Shown here in pieces: positions 22,187 to 33,417 of a stretch of 64,000 nucleotides of DNA. The translations under genes were made by a program, and so were the position numbers. Origin of the DNA: Palaemon carinicauda. Its lineage: Eukaryota > Arthropoda > Malacostraca > Decapoda > Palaemonidae. The notes under the pieces were generated by a model that saw only the letters and a program-made list of their open reading frames with translations, did not search any database and was not told the DNA's origin. The stretch's first letter is position 1. The number at the start of each line of letters is the position of its first letter. The stretch is taken from assembly GCF_036898095.1 (NCBI RefSeq), contig NC_090729.1, forward strand, positions 69,575,224 to 69,639,223. The letters run 5' to 3'.

Positions 22187-22649
22187 TCATTGTTGGAATG
22201 CATCCTGCCATAGAGCTTGAGGGTCCGGGACTAGATAACAGTATAGCAGGAGCCTGAAGTTCAGGGATGTCGCAAATAGGTCTACAATCCAGGAACCGCA
22301 CAAAATCATGACTTTGTTGGTTATAAGAGGATTCAAAGACCATTCAGAGCCCACTATCCGAGTCACCCTGCTCAAGTTGTCTGCAACCACATTCCCCTTG
22401 CCGGGAATGAAGCGAGCTGATCTGGTCACCGAATGTTCTTCTGTCTATCGTAGCATCTCTACTGCTAGAAGGCATAGGGGCTGAGAAAAGGTACAGCCTT
22501 GTTTGTTTATGTAAGCCACCACCGTAGTGTTGCCACTTATCAGCACTATTGAGTGAACCACCAGCAACAGTTGGAATTGCTGAAGAGCTAGGAAGACTGC
22601 TCTCATCTCTAGGAAATTTAGGTGCTGGTACCTTTTGGACTTGAACCAA
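22187..22649 (-). pseudogene. DIRS RNase H and linker (B1)
   Basis: Contains FIPGKGNVVADNLSR, the conserved end of DIRS RNase H, and further on WIVDLFATSLNFR and VPDPQALWQDAF. These are the linker motifs between RNase H and recombinase in DIRS pol. Two overlapping frames share the coding, indicating at least one frameshift near 22400. Confidence 0.75.
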
Positions 22650-22689
22650 AGGCCTGAAACTGTGTGTTACAGCACGTAGTCCCCCATAC

Positions 22690-23830
22690 TTCTTTTGATG
22701 ATGTGTAGAGCATCAAGTCCGGAGGGGAGACGAGAAGGTCTAGTCCTTTGGGTAGGTTCTCCTCTGCCACCCACTACTGAAGATCCATTACTTGATCCTG
22801 TCCTATAGAGACTAAGTTGTCCAGGAAGCTAGAGTGCTGGTTCCATATGGACTTTAGCTGCCATTGAAGTGATTGTGTCCTGAGGCGGCCGTTAGGAACA
22901 AGAGGCACATCCACTACCAGGCTGGAAGAACTTCCCCTCTGAGGAAGGGTTTTGCCACTTCTCTCAGCCTGTGTACTCTGTTGTCTGATGGAAAGACTTT
23001 TTGGAGGTTGGTGTCTACAGTCATACAGAGATAAACCAGTCTCTGAGAGGAGAGAAGTGATGACTTCATGAGATTTATCATGATCCCCAGATCTTGACCA
23101 AACTCAAAAACATGTCTCAGTGATGAATAAGGGTCATACCCGAGTCTGCTAGAATCAGCCCATCGTTGAGGTATTAAGAGATGAATGCTGTTCTTCTAAG
23201 CCCAAGAGGTCACTAGGGCTAACACCTTCGTGAATACCTGGGGAGTTGTTGCAAGACAAAACAGAGGACTTTGAATTGGTAACGTCTCTTCTTGAGAATG
23301 AATCCGAGATACGTACTTCCTTAAAGACGGATGGATTGGGATCTGGAAGTATGCACCTTGGAGATCCAGTATGCACATGAAGTCCATGGGACTTACTGCT
23401 TGAATTACTGTGTCTGCTATCTCCATCCCCTGAACGGAGTTTGTAGAACAAACTTGTTCAGGGACAAGAGATCGACTACTTGTCTCCAGCCTCCAAACGC
23501 CTTTTTCACAAGAAAGAGTCGACTGCAAGAAGGCTGGGGACCCATCAAGTGCCTCTTGGAGAGGAGAGTGCCCTTCTGCAGCATGGTCTGAACTTCAGCC
23601 CGGAGGGCAAGCTCCTTTATGGATCCCTTCGTATAAGAGCTCAATAGAATCAGATCACGAGTCAGTGGAGGAAGAGATTGTGTGAACGGGACGGGATACC
23701 CAATGCCGATTACTGCGATCATCCAGGGATCTGCCCCATGGAGCTGCCACCTCTCCCAGAGGCGTCGCAGGCATTCCCCCACCGGTGGACTTATGAGAGG
23801 ATTGCACCTCCTGATAGGAGCGACCACCTC
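22690..23830 (-). pseudogene. DIRS reverse transcriptase (B1)
   Basis: A frame at 23827-23417 carries the N-terminal RT region, including FLVKKAFGGWRQVVDLLSLN. The next frame (23528-23196) carries the catalytic LDLQGAYFQIPIHPSLRKYV and a LATTPQVFTKVLA block. This is the DIRS version, where Ty3 elements would have a YLDD followed by an integrase. Later boxes continue with stops to about 22700. The switch between frames occurs around 23500. Confidence 0.78.
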
Positions 23831-23999
23831 GGCCTACCCCTCTACCATCTTACTTTCCCATGAAGGGTTTGGGACCCTTCTGGTCTTTAGCTGGACAGAG
23901 TCGCTTAAACACCCTCTTGGTAGGTCCAGAACACCTAGATGTTGAGGGACTTGATGAATGGGGCTGATCTCTGGGAGGTTGAAGAGCCCTCCCATAGGG

Positions 24000-26160
24000 C
24001 TGAGATGTCATGGTCCTATGGAGGAGAGAATCCTTGGAAGATTTTCTCCACCTATCAACTGTCCTCTCTACTTCCTCTGGGTCGAAGAGAGTAGATTCCA
24101 CGAGGGTCGAGTTCCTCATGCGCATCACTTCCACTTTCAGCACCTGCCTGTGGAATCTCCCTATCACAGTAGCTCTTCTCTTCAGAATAGCATTTGCCGA
24201 CAAGTTGACCACCTGGTAGGAAAGGAATTCCATGGTTCGTGTACCAGACAAGAGGAAAGACTACAGACACTGCCTTGTAGACTCCTTGGATAAACTCTCA
24301 GATCTTACAATGTACCCTAACGACCCCAGCCATAGGTCAAGCAACGAAATAGCCTGCATGGCATACTTCGCACCTTTTTGTATGTTGAGGAGCTCAGTTG
24401 CCAAAAGGGAAGCTCTCAGAATCAAAAGTCTCTGCACAGAGAGACCCCTAGGAAGAGATTCTACAGAGGGGTCTAGGTCAGGGCTGGGAGGAGCTCGTTC
24501 TCGATCTCGTAATACTTCCTTGCCAAGATGAAAGGAAGTGGGAGCATCCTGGATGAGGAGCTTGCCCTCAGCGAACTAGATGTGCCTACTACCTGAGATA
24601 GCTTTCCTTCTGGCCGCTGTCAGTCCCTTGAACCAGGGCAAGACTGCGCTGGTCTTAGGGGGTCTCTGGGTACCAAACAGTCGGTCATGGACCATGTCCT
24701 TGCCTTCCTGAGGAGTTGTATCAGGATCTGACAGCCTGTTAATGGATCTCATACAAGCATGGACTTGCCAGAAGGCATGTTCCGACTATGCTCAGCTTTG
24801 GAGTGGAACCTCCAAGCTCTTACCCATAGAAGACTGGGGTACGTCAAAGTCATCAACATGAGTGGGTTTTTGGGAATGTCCCACTTCAGGGAACTCCGAT
24901 CTGTCTCACACCTGCGAGTCTCCCTCCACTTTGTGGGATGAAAATGCTATTCCAGAATGTATGGTATGGGAGGAACTTGTGGTTCCGCTGAAGCATGAGA
25001 CTCCGAGTTAGGAGATTGCTCATCTTGAAACAATGATTTCCACAGGTTAAGTCCTGAAAGGATGAGGGGAGATCTCTTGGGGTGACCCTATGTCTCTACT
25101 CCCTCAAGATTGGAGTCGTTCCGCGTGAGGTGGGGTACCACATAACATCAGCTTCTTCTGTCTCGTCATCCTATCTCCCAAAAGTACAGGGGTAAAAGGA
25201 GGTTGACCAACATTTGATGTTCACTCGCGATCAATCCTCTCCTCATCACTATGTCTAGGTGGGGTAGACAGGTAAACCGGAGGGTTTTCAGGCTGACCAG
25301 CCAAGCAGGTTTCCTCCTGGGGTCAGAAGGGTCTGCGAAGGAGGATGAAAGAGACACCAACCTAACTAATGGAATCTTGGGAGTGGTTCAGATCCGTGCC
25401 TGTTTGGCATGAGCTGGAAAATACGAGCCAATGAGGGACTTCTGCAAGTTAGCCACCAAGGTGTCATACCATGACGGAAGGTTTGGGGGTCTCAGGAGAC
25501 ATGTGAGAGGAGTACGTCTCTTAGTAGAACAGGGGTTTGGAGCCTAGTCAGCTCAAGAAGATAACCTTTCAGGCATCATGAAGTCTTCCTTAGTAGTCCA
25601 TAGCGGACGGTCGGAAAAGATTGGAACGCCCGCGAAATTGTTTGGGGGGTTCTTTAAACACTTACGGGGATGGAATGGGTCTACTGCTAGATGTAGCGGC
25701 TGTGGAGGCCGCATCCTGAGATCCTGGGCTCGCGATCTCTCATGAAATCGGGACTGAAATGAGTAAAACATGCGTGAAATTGGCCAATTCACGAATGAAC
25801 GTAGGCGATTCATAAGCAGATGTATAAGTTTCACGAGCGATTGATGGTGAGCGAGGACTGGAGAGCCTCAGGGGCCTCTGCAGCGCTATAGGATTACAAT
25901 TACTCATCGGAGGTGGTGGAGGAAGCCTCAGCATTTGGGCAACGCGTTGTGTTGGCGAGCATTGCGTCTTCAGGCAACGCGTAGGAAGGTGTCACGTAAG
26001 CAAACGCATAGCTAGGGTACCCCAAGCTGTAAAAGGAGCAGGGGATAGACAAAGGAGAGATCGTTGTTCCAGCATGGTTCATCTGGAAGGAGGAACAGCA
26101 GGAGATCACCGGGTTGGAGAGTGTCGCGTCGACCAGGAGCACGAACACCTATGTCATCCT
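24000..26160 (-). pseudogene. B1 gag-like and 5' pol region, degraded
   Basis: No conserved domain could be identified. Frames are short and broken. Position upstream of the reverse transcriptase and similarity of 23940-24530 with 31950-32480 of B2 make it element sequence and not host genes. Confidence 0.5.
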
Positions 26161-26405
26161 TGTGATGAGGCTCGTTTCAATCATGATCGTGAATGTCATG
26201 TTCGCAATCGTGAGCATCCTGCTCATGATTGTGAGCGTCTCACTCGTGTTCAGGAGCGTCGTTCTCCTGATCGTGAGTGGTTAGCTCATGAATGTGAACG
26301 CTTAGCTCATGAATGTGAGCGCTTAGCTCATGAATGTGAGCACTTACCTCATGATCGTGAGCTTTTAGCTCACAAGGAAGAACGCCTTCTTGAAGAAGAG
26401 CGTTG
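26161..26405. repeat. 21-bp minisatellite in the B1 gag-like region
   Basis: Units such as TTAGCTCATGAATGTGAGCG repeat with a 21-bp period, about four clean copies at 26279-26365 and degenerate ones to either side. On both strands they encode seven-residue repeats (ECERLAH on plus, HELSAHI on minus). The coding strand of the element is minus. Confidence 0.8.
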
Positions 26406-26570
26406 AGAACATGATAACCTGCGATCTCTTGATTTATGGAGACCATGGAAGCGTTGTAAATGACATCCTGAAGGGGTTCATTTGGAGAGATGAGAAGATG
26501 ACTGGTTTTGTCCTGGTGATCAGTGAGCAGATGAAGAGCTGGCCAAGGGTTGACAATCCGTGTCCGTAGC

Positions 26571-27465
26571 AGGCGAGTGTTGTATACACATGCTTTAATA
26601 AACCACAATAATGCCTACTGAAATATGAAGGCTTAATAATAAATAAAAAATTAAACACTGTATCAAGCTTTAAAAATGAACTACCCGTACTCGCCCCCAC
26701 ACACATCATCACACACACTAGCACACAAAAAGAGTGAGAAGGTGGTCGGATGATAACTAACAATAATGGCTACAAACGAAGTGTATGAAAACTGTGATAT
26801 CCTATAACATACTGGTGCTGATGGAATATTCATCATGAGGATATTTCAAATGAATTAAGAAATTATATGTAAAATACGCTACTCGTATGTGCGCAATCTT
26901 TCGATACGGTAGCGAGACCTTCCGATCAGCTGATCATAACAAAAGGTAAACAAAATAGTAAGTCTTGATATTTAAAATTCTTTCAAAATTGAAAAATAAA
27001 ATACAAAAATGCTTTAATAGAGCATATGATATCCTATTGAACAGATAATTGAATAATGATATAGAGTAAGAAAATATTGATAAAATATCAGGCATATGAT
27101 ATCCTATTGAACAGAAAATTGAATAATGATATACAGTAAGAAAATATTGATAAAATATAACCTAGATGATGTCGTATCATGACACCATAATAAATCTACG
27201 GAAACTTCACTTTTCTCGACTTATGACGTGCCTCAGTTCCCTATATTGGTCGTAAGTCGACGCCTACCTGTAATATATGGATAATCGAGAAAAATGGATA
27301 ATCCGGCAACCCCTCGGTCCCAAAGTTGCCGGATTGGTGATGGCCTACCTGTATAAGAATACATGTTCTATTACTATATTATAGCTGGGCAGTTTTCCTT
27401 TAATTGGAATAATTATGTACAATTAGAAACAAAGAACCCTTAAAGACCATTCTATCATGACATAC
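26571..27465. other. VPS11 intronic or downstream DNA with DNA-transposon ends
   Basis: AT-rich. It holds a two-copy 70-bp tandem repeat (27023-27162) and a stretch at about 27180-27355 with CTACCTGTA, GTAAGTCGACGCC and a CCGGCAAC...GTTGCCGG inverted pair. That stretch looks like the end of a second Tigger-like element. No VPS11 exon recognised. Confidence 0.5.
27023..27162. repeat. Two-copy 70-bp tandem repeat
   Basis: CATATGATATCCTATTGAAC begins at 27023 and again at 27093, with the following sequence nearly identical. Confidence 0.85.
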
Positions 27466-27629
27466 CTTAGTGCAGCTACAAAATCTTTTTTGTCATCAAT
27501 AAGGATAGCCAGATGATGCTGATGAAGATTATGCTTTGCTGCTAAAGCCAGAGCATGATCGTAATAACCTGCACTTCGACAAACTTTCACACCCATCTCA
27601 ACATCACAATCCACGGCTCCATCTCTGCT
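27466..27629 (-). CDS. VPS11: VPS11 internal exon (third in this window)
   Basis: The minus strand encodes SRDGAVDCDVEMGVKV, then AGYYDHALALAAKH and ILIDDKKDFVAALR. This matches the VPS11 segment that in vertebrates contains FDVETAIKV, AGYYSHALYLAE and EALRYIGKLP. The acceptor is TTTATAG at 27630-27636 and the donor GTATGT at 27465-27460. The exon is 164 nt, starts in phase 0 and ends with two bases of an Arg codon. VPS11 is a core subunit of the HOPS and CORVET tethering complexes on endosomes and lysosomes. This piece lies in its clathrin-heavy-chain-like alpha-solenoid. The next exon, expected to start (R)YIGKLP-like, was not found downstream in the window. Confidence 0.9.
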
Positions 27630-27735
27630 CTATAAACAATATTCATATATCAAAAAGCAAAATAGAGACATTTTAAGATATTAAAAATTCAAAAATAATA
27701 AACTTAGGAAAAATTATCAAATATTTTAGTTGGAA

Positions 27736-28055
27736 TATGACAAATTTAAGAATAATATGTATTTTTCTTAATGATACAAACCTCGAGCTCTTTATTAGGG
27801 AATATACTTTGGGAAAAGTTGGAAGAATAGCCTTAAGATTTTTAGCAAGGTATAACTACATAACCAATAGTTAGCAGAGGATTAGAGGGTAGTACTGTAC
27901 CAGCTACCCAGCTCACAAATACACCTTTGTTGTCTCGACACTTTTGATTGCAGGCAGGACTTGCAAGGGGATAGGTGATGGCGGGCCAAATTTGTATAAA
28001 GAGCTCAAGGTTTGTATTATTAGGAAAAATACAAATTATTCTCAAATTTGTCATT
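27736..28055 (-). repeat. B2 3' terminal repeat
   Basis: About 320 bp. It starts ATATGACAAATTTAAGAATA and ends with the inverted form TTCTCAAATTTGTCATTT, flanking a diverged GC-rich middle. Homologous to 47100-47415 and 63663-63978. Confidence 0.82.
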
Positions 28056-28096
28056 TGTTCAGTCACTGATGCAAACCCTTTCGCTCTTTATTAGGG
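28056..28096 (-). repeat. B2 internal complementary motif
   Basis: GTTCAGTCACTGATGCAAAC and the following bases are the diverged complement of the 5' terminus GGTTTGTATTTAGTGACGGA at 38603-38622. Confidence 0.7.
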
Positions 28097-28274
28097 AAGA
28101 CTTACCCTAAGATGGGCGGAAGTCCTAACCACTGGCTGGTTTTTGACCTAGGGTTTTCCTCCGTACTACACTGCATAATGAGGAATAACCCTAACACCTC
28201 GCTAAAACCTCTTGCAATAGCACGCTTTAGTGGCCTGGGCAATCTGTTTGACTGTGTTACTAGCAATGTGAATT

Positions 28275-28575
28275 GTCTATTATCATTATTATTACTGGCT
28301 AAGCTACAACCCTAGTTGGAAAAGCAGGATGCTATAAGCTAAGGGGCTCCAACAGGGAAAATAGCCCAATGAGGAAAGGAAACATGGTATTTTAAGAACA
28401 GTAACATTAAAACAAATATTTCCTAAATAAACTATAAAATCTTTAATAAAACAAGAGGAAGAAGAATAAGATAGAATAGTGTGCCCGAGTGTACCCTCAG
28501 GCAAGAGAACTCTAATCCAAGACAGTGGAAGACCATGGTACAGAGGTTATGGCACTACCCATGATTAGAGAGATC
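28275..28575. repeat. Dispersed repeat inserted in B2
   Basis: A block beginning near CTAAGCTACAACCCTAGTTG and ending near GACCATGGTACAGAGGTTAT. I recognise it as a very common interspersed sequence of palaemonid and related decapod genomes; that is from memory and untested. It has no coding capacity and only one copy lies in the window. Flanking B sequence resumes after it. Confidence 0.55.
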
Positions 28576-29403
28576 AGATCCTAAGGTAGCCGTTGGGAAC
28601 TAGACGAACCAAGGATGTTAGGTACCCATGAGACACAACCACCTCTAGGCAGGGAGTTCTTTTCGTCTGAGGAACGGTCTTATTACCTTCCTCAGCCTCA
28701 CTACCCTGTCCTCTGATGGAAAAACTTTCTAAAGATTTGTGTCTATGATCATACCAAAGTATACCAGCCATTTAAAGGGAAACAGAGACGACTTCTCAAG
28801 GTTTACCATGATCCCTAAAACTTGGCAAAACCTCAGAAGCTTGTCTTGGTGTTGAAGAAGGACTGCCACCGAGTCTGCTAGAATTAGACAGTCGTCCAGA
28901 TATCATAGGAGACGGATGCCGATTCTGAGAGCCTAAACATAGGATGAATAACTCTCGTGAAGACCTGAGGTGCTGCGGAAAGACAGAAACACAATACCTT
29001 GAACTGTTATTTCTTGTTGTCTAGTATGATCCTTAGATACTTCCTTGAAGACTGATAGATTGGGATCTGGAAGTATGCGTCCTTTAGGTCCAGTGTACAC
29101 ATGAAGTCCTGTAGTCTTACCGTTTGTCTGACCATCTCCATGCTGAACGGACTTTGTTTGAAAACATTATTCAGAGCTCAGAGGTCGATGACTGGTCTCC
29201 AGCCTCTAGACACCTTTTTCACTAGAAAAGGTCAATTGAGGAAGCCTGGGGAGTCGTCGAGGACCTCTTGGAGAATGCCCTTCTCCAAAATGGTCTGGAC
29301 TTTGACCCGGAGGGCCAGCTCCTTGCAGATCCCTACGCACAGGAGCTTTGGTCAGTGGTGTGAGAGAATGTCTAAACGGGACATGATGCCCTGAACGAAT
29401 CAT
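28576..29403 (-). pseudogene. DIRS reverse transcriptase, downstream part (B2)
   Basis: Minus-strand remnants run from a TKAPV block (29370) through the TGPKGRILPDPNLSVFKE region to IGIRLL and YLDDCLILADS at about 28915-28868. That last motif holds the catalytic Asp pair of the polymerase. Stops and frame changes are frequent. Its first third duplicates sequence also present at 31130-31560, so this piece and the next one upstream overlap instead of abutting. Confidence 0.7.
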
Positions 29404-31051
29404 AGTATAGTGGTTTGCGGACTATAGCTAGATAAAACACGCAGACTGCCTAGTGTCCGAATGCCGAACGCAATCCCACGTTCTCTATACAAAAAGGTAA
29501 AACGGTGGAATATGCAAAAATCTGGGTAACAGGTCAAGAGAACTGGGCACCACCCCTTGATTTTATACTGGCAAGGGGACCCAGCTAGAACTGTAGTTGC
29601 TTAATATTATTCAGAGGTAAGCTGTCTCACTTGTTACTGGCATGTATAGAATCCAATTTAATTAGCGGTAGCTATATTTCAGGTTATTTAAGCACTATAA
29701 ACATTAGGAGATGAAAAAAAAAAGGGGGGGGGGAGAACCCCATAATACTAAAGGGAAAAACAGACTCTAAATTAGTGGCTGTGAAGGGGACATTGCAGGG
29801 GAAGGAAAAACTTATATAAGAAAAATGAAAAAAGTCTATTTCATTCCTAAGAAAAAAAAATACAAAACTGTAGTTTGAAAAGTCAGGTCTTCAAAACCAG
29901 TAGCAGAGACATCGCTATATCAAGGCAGAGCCTCATAGTAATCAATCCTCTAAATGTTTAATCTACATATACTGTACAAGTGTAAACAAAGGCCTCCTAA
30001 CAGTGTATCTATTTGGGCTAAATTCAAATGTAATTTGACGAGCTTGCATCAAGATCATAGGGATTATAAAACAAGGTTGCACATCGGATCTGATTCTACA
30101 TCCTCACCTCTACAACAGAAGGACAATAATATTGTAATAAAAAACAAAGTTTACAATCCTCAGTGTTACACCCAGAGGGGACGGCTAAATAGCCTATCAA
30201 ATACAGCATAGTAACTTCCTAAAGCCATGCGACAAACATCTACATATTGTATTGCATTAATGAATGCCCCATTGTGTACGTTGCTGTTGCCTGGGTGGTC
30301 CACCTATGTCACCAGGCAACACTAACGCTACATTAAACGACCAGACACAAAATGTTTTCAGCAGCCAACCCCGCCAGCTAAAATCACTGTCAAAATTCCC
30401 AGCTGGTGGAACACGAAATCATCATAGTTAATGGAGAACCCCATTGCAGTTTAAGATCCACACAGTGAGTGAACACGATCTGGACAAAAATCTCTGTCTA
30501 TCTACTCAACCGTAGGGTTTTCTTTCACTAAAGTGTCCACTGCACTGATATCCTAAGAATACCCCAGGTTAAAAAACTAGAAAATATCTAATCCCACATT
30601 TGATAACTCTATATCACTTTAAAAGAAGAAGAGAGTCCAAATCACTCTCGCCGCCTGTCTTTACCAGGTTCTCCATATTTCATCAAGTCAGATAATTTAT
30701 CCAAGTACGCTTGCTTTTGACAGTCTTCACCACATTACAAAAAATCCCATCACATGAACTGACACTGTGTTCAAGACACCGCTACACTCGACCGGATTAG
30801 GGTTTATACATATTACATGGACAAAGCCAGTTATAGTCTGACTAGCGATGTAAACAGGTGCAGGATTACGAAATATTACTCCCATATCCTAATTCTTATA
30901 GCAACTATTCTATCGCACCATAACTTGACTCCCTACTGCGTGTAGGGTATTGCTGTCATTACCTGTTAAAAGAAACAATAACAGATTACGTCCTTTTTTG
31001 GGGGGGCCATTTGAGGGTTAAAGCAAAAATATTACAATTTACAATGAATTT
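29404..31051. other. Unassigned sequence within B2
   Basis: About 1.65 kb between two RT fragments. No ORF with recognisable domains, and no terminal repeats that I can pair. It contains a short G-run (29725) and AT-rich stretches. It is probably an old insertion or the interior of another element joined by recombination. Confidence 0.4.
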
Positions 31052-31960
31052 TTATGAGTTTATAAAGTAACATGTATTTTTTCCGTAAAACACAAACCAT
31101 AAAGCTTTTTTTTTTTCATACAAATCATAATTCAATATCTTGAACTGGTATTTCTTGTTGTCTAGTATGATCCTTAGATACTTCCTTGAATACTGATGGA
31201 TTGGGATCTGGAAGAATGGGTCCTTTAGGTCCAATGTACACATGAAGTCCTATGGTCTTACCACTTATCTGACCGTCTCCATGCTAAATAGACTTAGTTT
31301 GACAACATAATTCAGAGCTGAGAGGTCGATGACTGGTCTCCAGTCTCCAGACACCTTTTTCACAAGAAAGAGTCAATTGGAGAAGGCTGGGGAGTTATCG
31401 AAGACCTCTTGGAGAGCGCCCTTCTCCAAAATGGTCTGGACTTTGACCCAGAGGGCCAGCTCCTTAGTAGATCTCTTCACATAGGAGCTTAATGGAACTG
31501 GAGCTTTGGTCAGTGGTGGGAGAGATTGTGTGAACATGACATGATGCCCCGGACAAATCACAGAGATCGTCCATAGTTCGGCCCCAAGCTGCATCCACCT
31601 CTGCCAGCAGCGATGGAGGCATCCCCCTACTGGTGGACAAGTGGGAGGATTGCCCATCCTATCGGTTGCAACCTCAGCCGCCGCCTCTAAAATTCTTCCT
31701 TCCAAGCGAGGAATTGGAACCCTTCCGCTAAATGGCAGGAAAGGGCTTCTTAGACACCTTTGTCGTTGCCGATGTAGCTGCTGTCCTGTTCGTCAGCAGT
31801 TTCGACAGTTACTGTTTTTTTCTGTGGAGGTAGTGGTATACAGTATAAGGCAGAGATGTCAAGGCCCTATGAAGAGGGGAGTCCTAGTTGGACTTTCTCC
31901 CTGTCTACGCAGCCCCCTCAACATCTTGCGGTCTGAACGGGGAGGAATCATCCAGGGATG
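31052..31960 (-). pseudogene. DIRS reverse transcriptase, upstream part (B2)
   Basis: A 110-codon frame (31705-31373) with an LPPLTKAPVPLSSYVKRSTK block leads into LVKKVSGDWRPVIDLSALN. Then MCTLDLKDPFFQIPIHQYSR (31243 onward) carries the first catalytic Asp. The polymerase frame then dissolves in AT-rich sequence near 31100. The same region occurs again at 29403-29040. Confidence 0.75.
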
Positions 31961-33417
31961 AGTTCCTCAGTCTTGTGACCTTGTTCTGTGGAACTTGACG
32001 ATAGAACCTTTCCAGTACCGAGTCCCTTTATCGCAGGATTGTGTTTGCCCACAAGTTCTTGACTTGGTGGTAAAGGATCTCGATGGTTCAAGTTCCCGAT
32101 AATAGAAGGGTTTCCATCACCTTCCTCGAGTTCTCCTTGGACCATTCCTTGGTCTTCATGAGATTTTCCATTGATCCCAACTCGAGATCCACCCACGAAG
32201 TAGCCTACACGGCATAATTTGCCACCTTCTCCAGGTTTAGAATCTCCAAAGCCGAGAACTAAACCTGAAGACCCGAGTCTCTCGAGGGAGATCCCCCTGG
32301 TCAGAGCCTCTATCGAGTGGTCGAGAGGTAGTGCCGGAGGAGGCTCACGGAAGACCTCGTACTACTACCTCTGCGGCACAAACGGCGGCGTTAGAAGTTT
32401 AGAGGATGAACCTGCCCGAAGGGAGCTGGAAGAGTTAGTGATCTGCGAGCACGCCTTCCGCCAGGAACTCGTTAGACCCTTAGACCAGGGCAAGGCTACA
32501 CTGGTCTTTGAGGGTTTCTGAGTGTTGTAGACATGGTCCAAGACCGTGCATTAAAATTCTTAAGTTGTTATTATGATTAAATTACTATCATTAAAATTAT
32601 CAAAATTATTAAACTAAATATCTGTAATTGAGGAGCCACTGCAAGGTCGGATAACCCATTGATAGTCCTCATACAGACCAAGACCTACCAGAAGGCATGC
32701 TTTGACTCCTTCTGCTCAGCCTCTGATAGCTTCGGAATAGTAGCTTTTGGAAGACGGTCGAAGTCGTCATCAAGGTCATCCACCCACGAGACATCAACCC
32801 AGGGTGGGTCGAGGTCATCCTTTGCATGATGGGTGTCACTTGCTGACGGCCCTGCAGGGTTCAGAGGTGGTTTCTACAGACCTTCTTATGAAGGTCTTGA
32901 TGCTCTTGCTTGACTTGGGCAGAGTCTTAGCATCCTTCAGCTCATTCCGAGGAGGAAAGAATACCTCCAGGAATGAAGGTCTCTGAAGATCTTCCCTTCA
33001 AGACTCACCTGCCAAGGGAGAGACGTCCTCCTCTAAGAGTTTCAGGACCAGTCGAAGCTCCTGTGGAACCACCTCGATAGGAGAAGGGCAAAATACACCC
33101 ACCAGAGACTCCTCTCCAAGAGGGAGAGACTCTTAGCTTGATGGCTGAGGGTGTGAGCCTACTCGTGGAGGAGTAGGCACAACAATGGTGAGCTTCAGCT
33201 TTCACGTTCGTAAATGTGTCAGCTTGATCCAGGGTGAGTCCAGCCGTTCAGCTACTCCTCATTTCCTCTTCAGAGGAGAGGTGGAAGAAGCCTTGTATTC
33301 CAGAAGAGGAGGAACTGTGGATTTACTTGGATCTGCTGGAAGAGGGGATGACTTTTCCAGTGGAATCCTGGGTGTACTGGATGGTCGTAGGGATGGAACA
33401 ACTGCTACAAAGGCCTG
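31961..33417 (-). pseudogene. B2 gag-like to pol junction, degraded
   Basis: Broken minus-strand coding similar to 23900-24950 of B1, without motifs. The stretch 32540-32640 is an AT-rich insertion. Nothing here resembles a host gene. Confidence 0.45.

Larger units (their letters stand above)
20830..26570 (-). mobile_element. Family-B-related DIRS-like element lacking termini (B1)
   Basis: Minus-strand order is gag-like (26570-24000), reverse transcriptase (23830-22700), RNase H (22650-22190) and tyrosine recombinase (about 22000-20938). The 3' coding sequence aligns along its length with element B3 (for example 21650-21840 with 48750-48935). Neither the family-B terminal repeat nor its internal complementary motif is present at either edge, so both ends are truncated or replaced. 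Many stops and frameshifts interrupt the ORFs. Confidence 0.75.

Noticed and set aside
22690..23830. Ty3/gypsy or BEL LTR retrotransposon identity for the RT regions
   Set aside because: No integrase, aspartic protease or direct LTR was found; the downstream protein is a tyrosine recombinase and termini are inverted.
26074..26406. Plus-strand frame with ECERLAH heptads resembling a coiled-coil protein
   Set aside because: It is a 21-bp minisatellite inside a minus-strand DIRS element, and the opposite strand is equally open.
13286..27465. Continuation of VPS11 toward its RING finger exons
   Set aside because: I looked for the YIGKLP and following segments on the minus strand between repeats and did not recognise them; short exons could have been missed.
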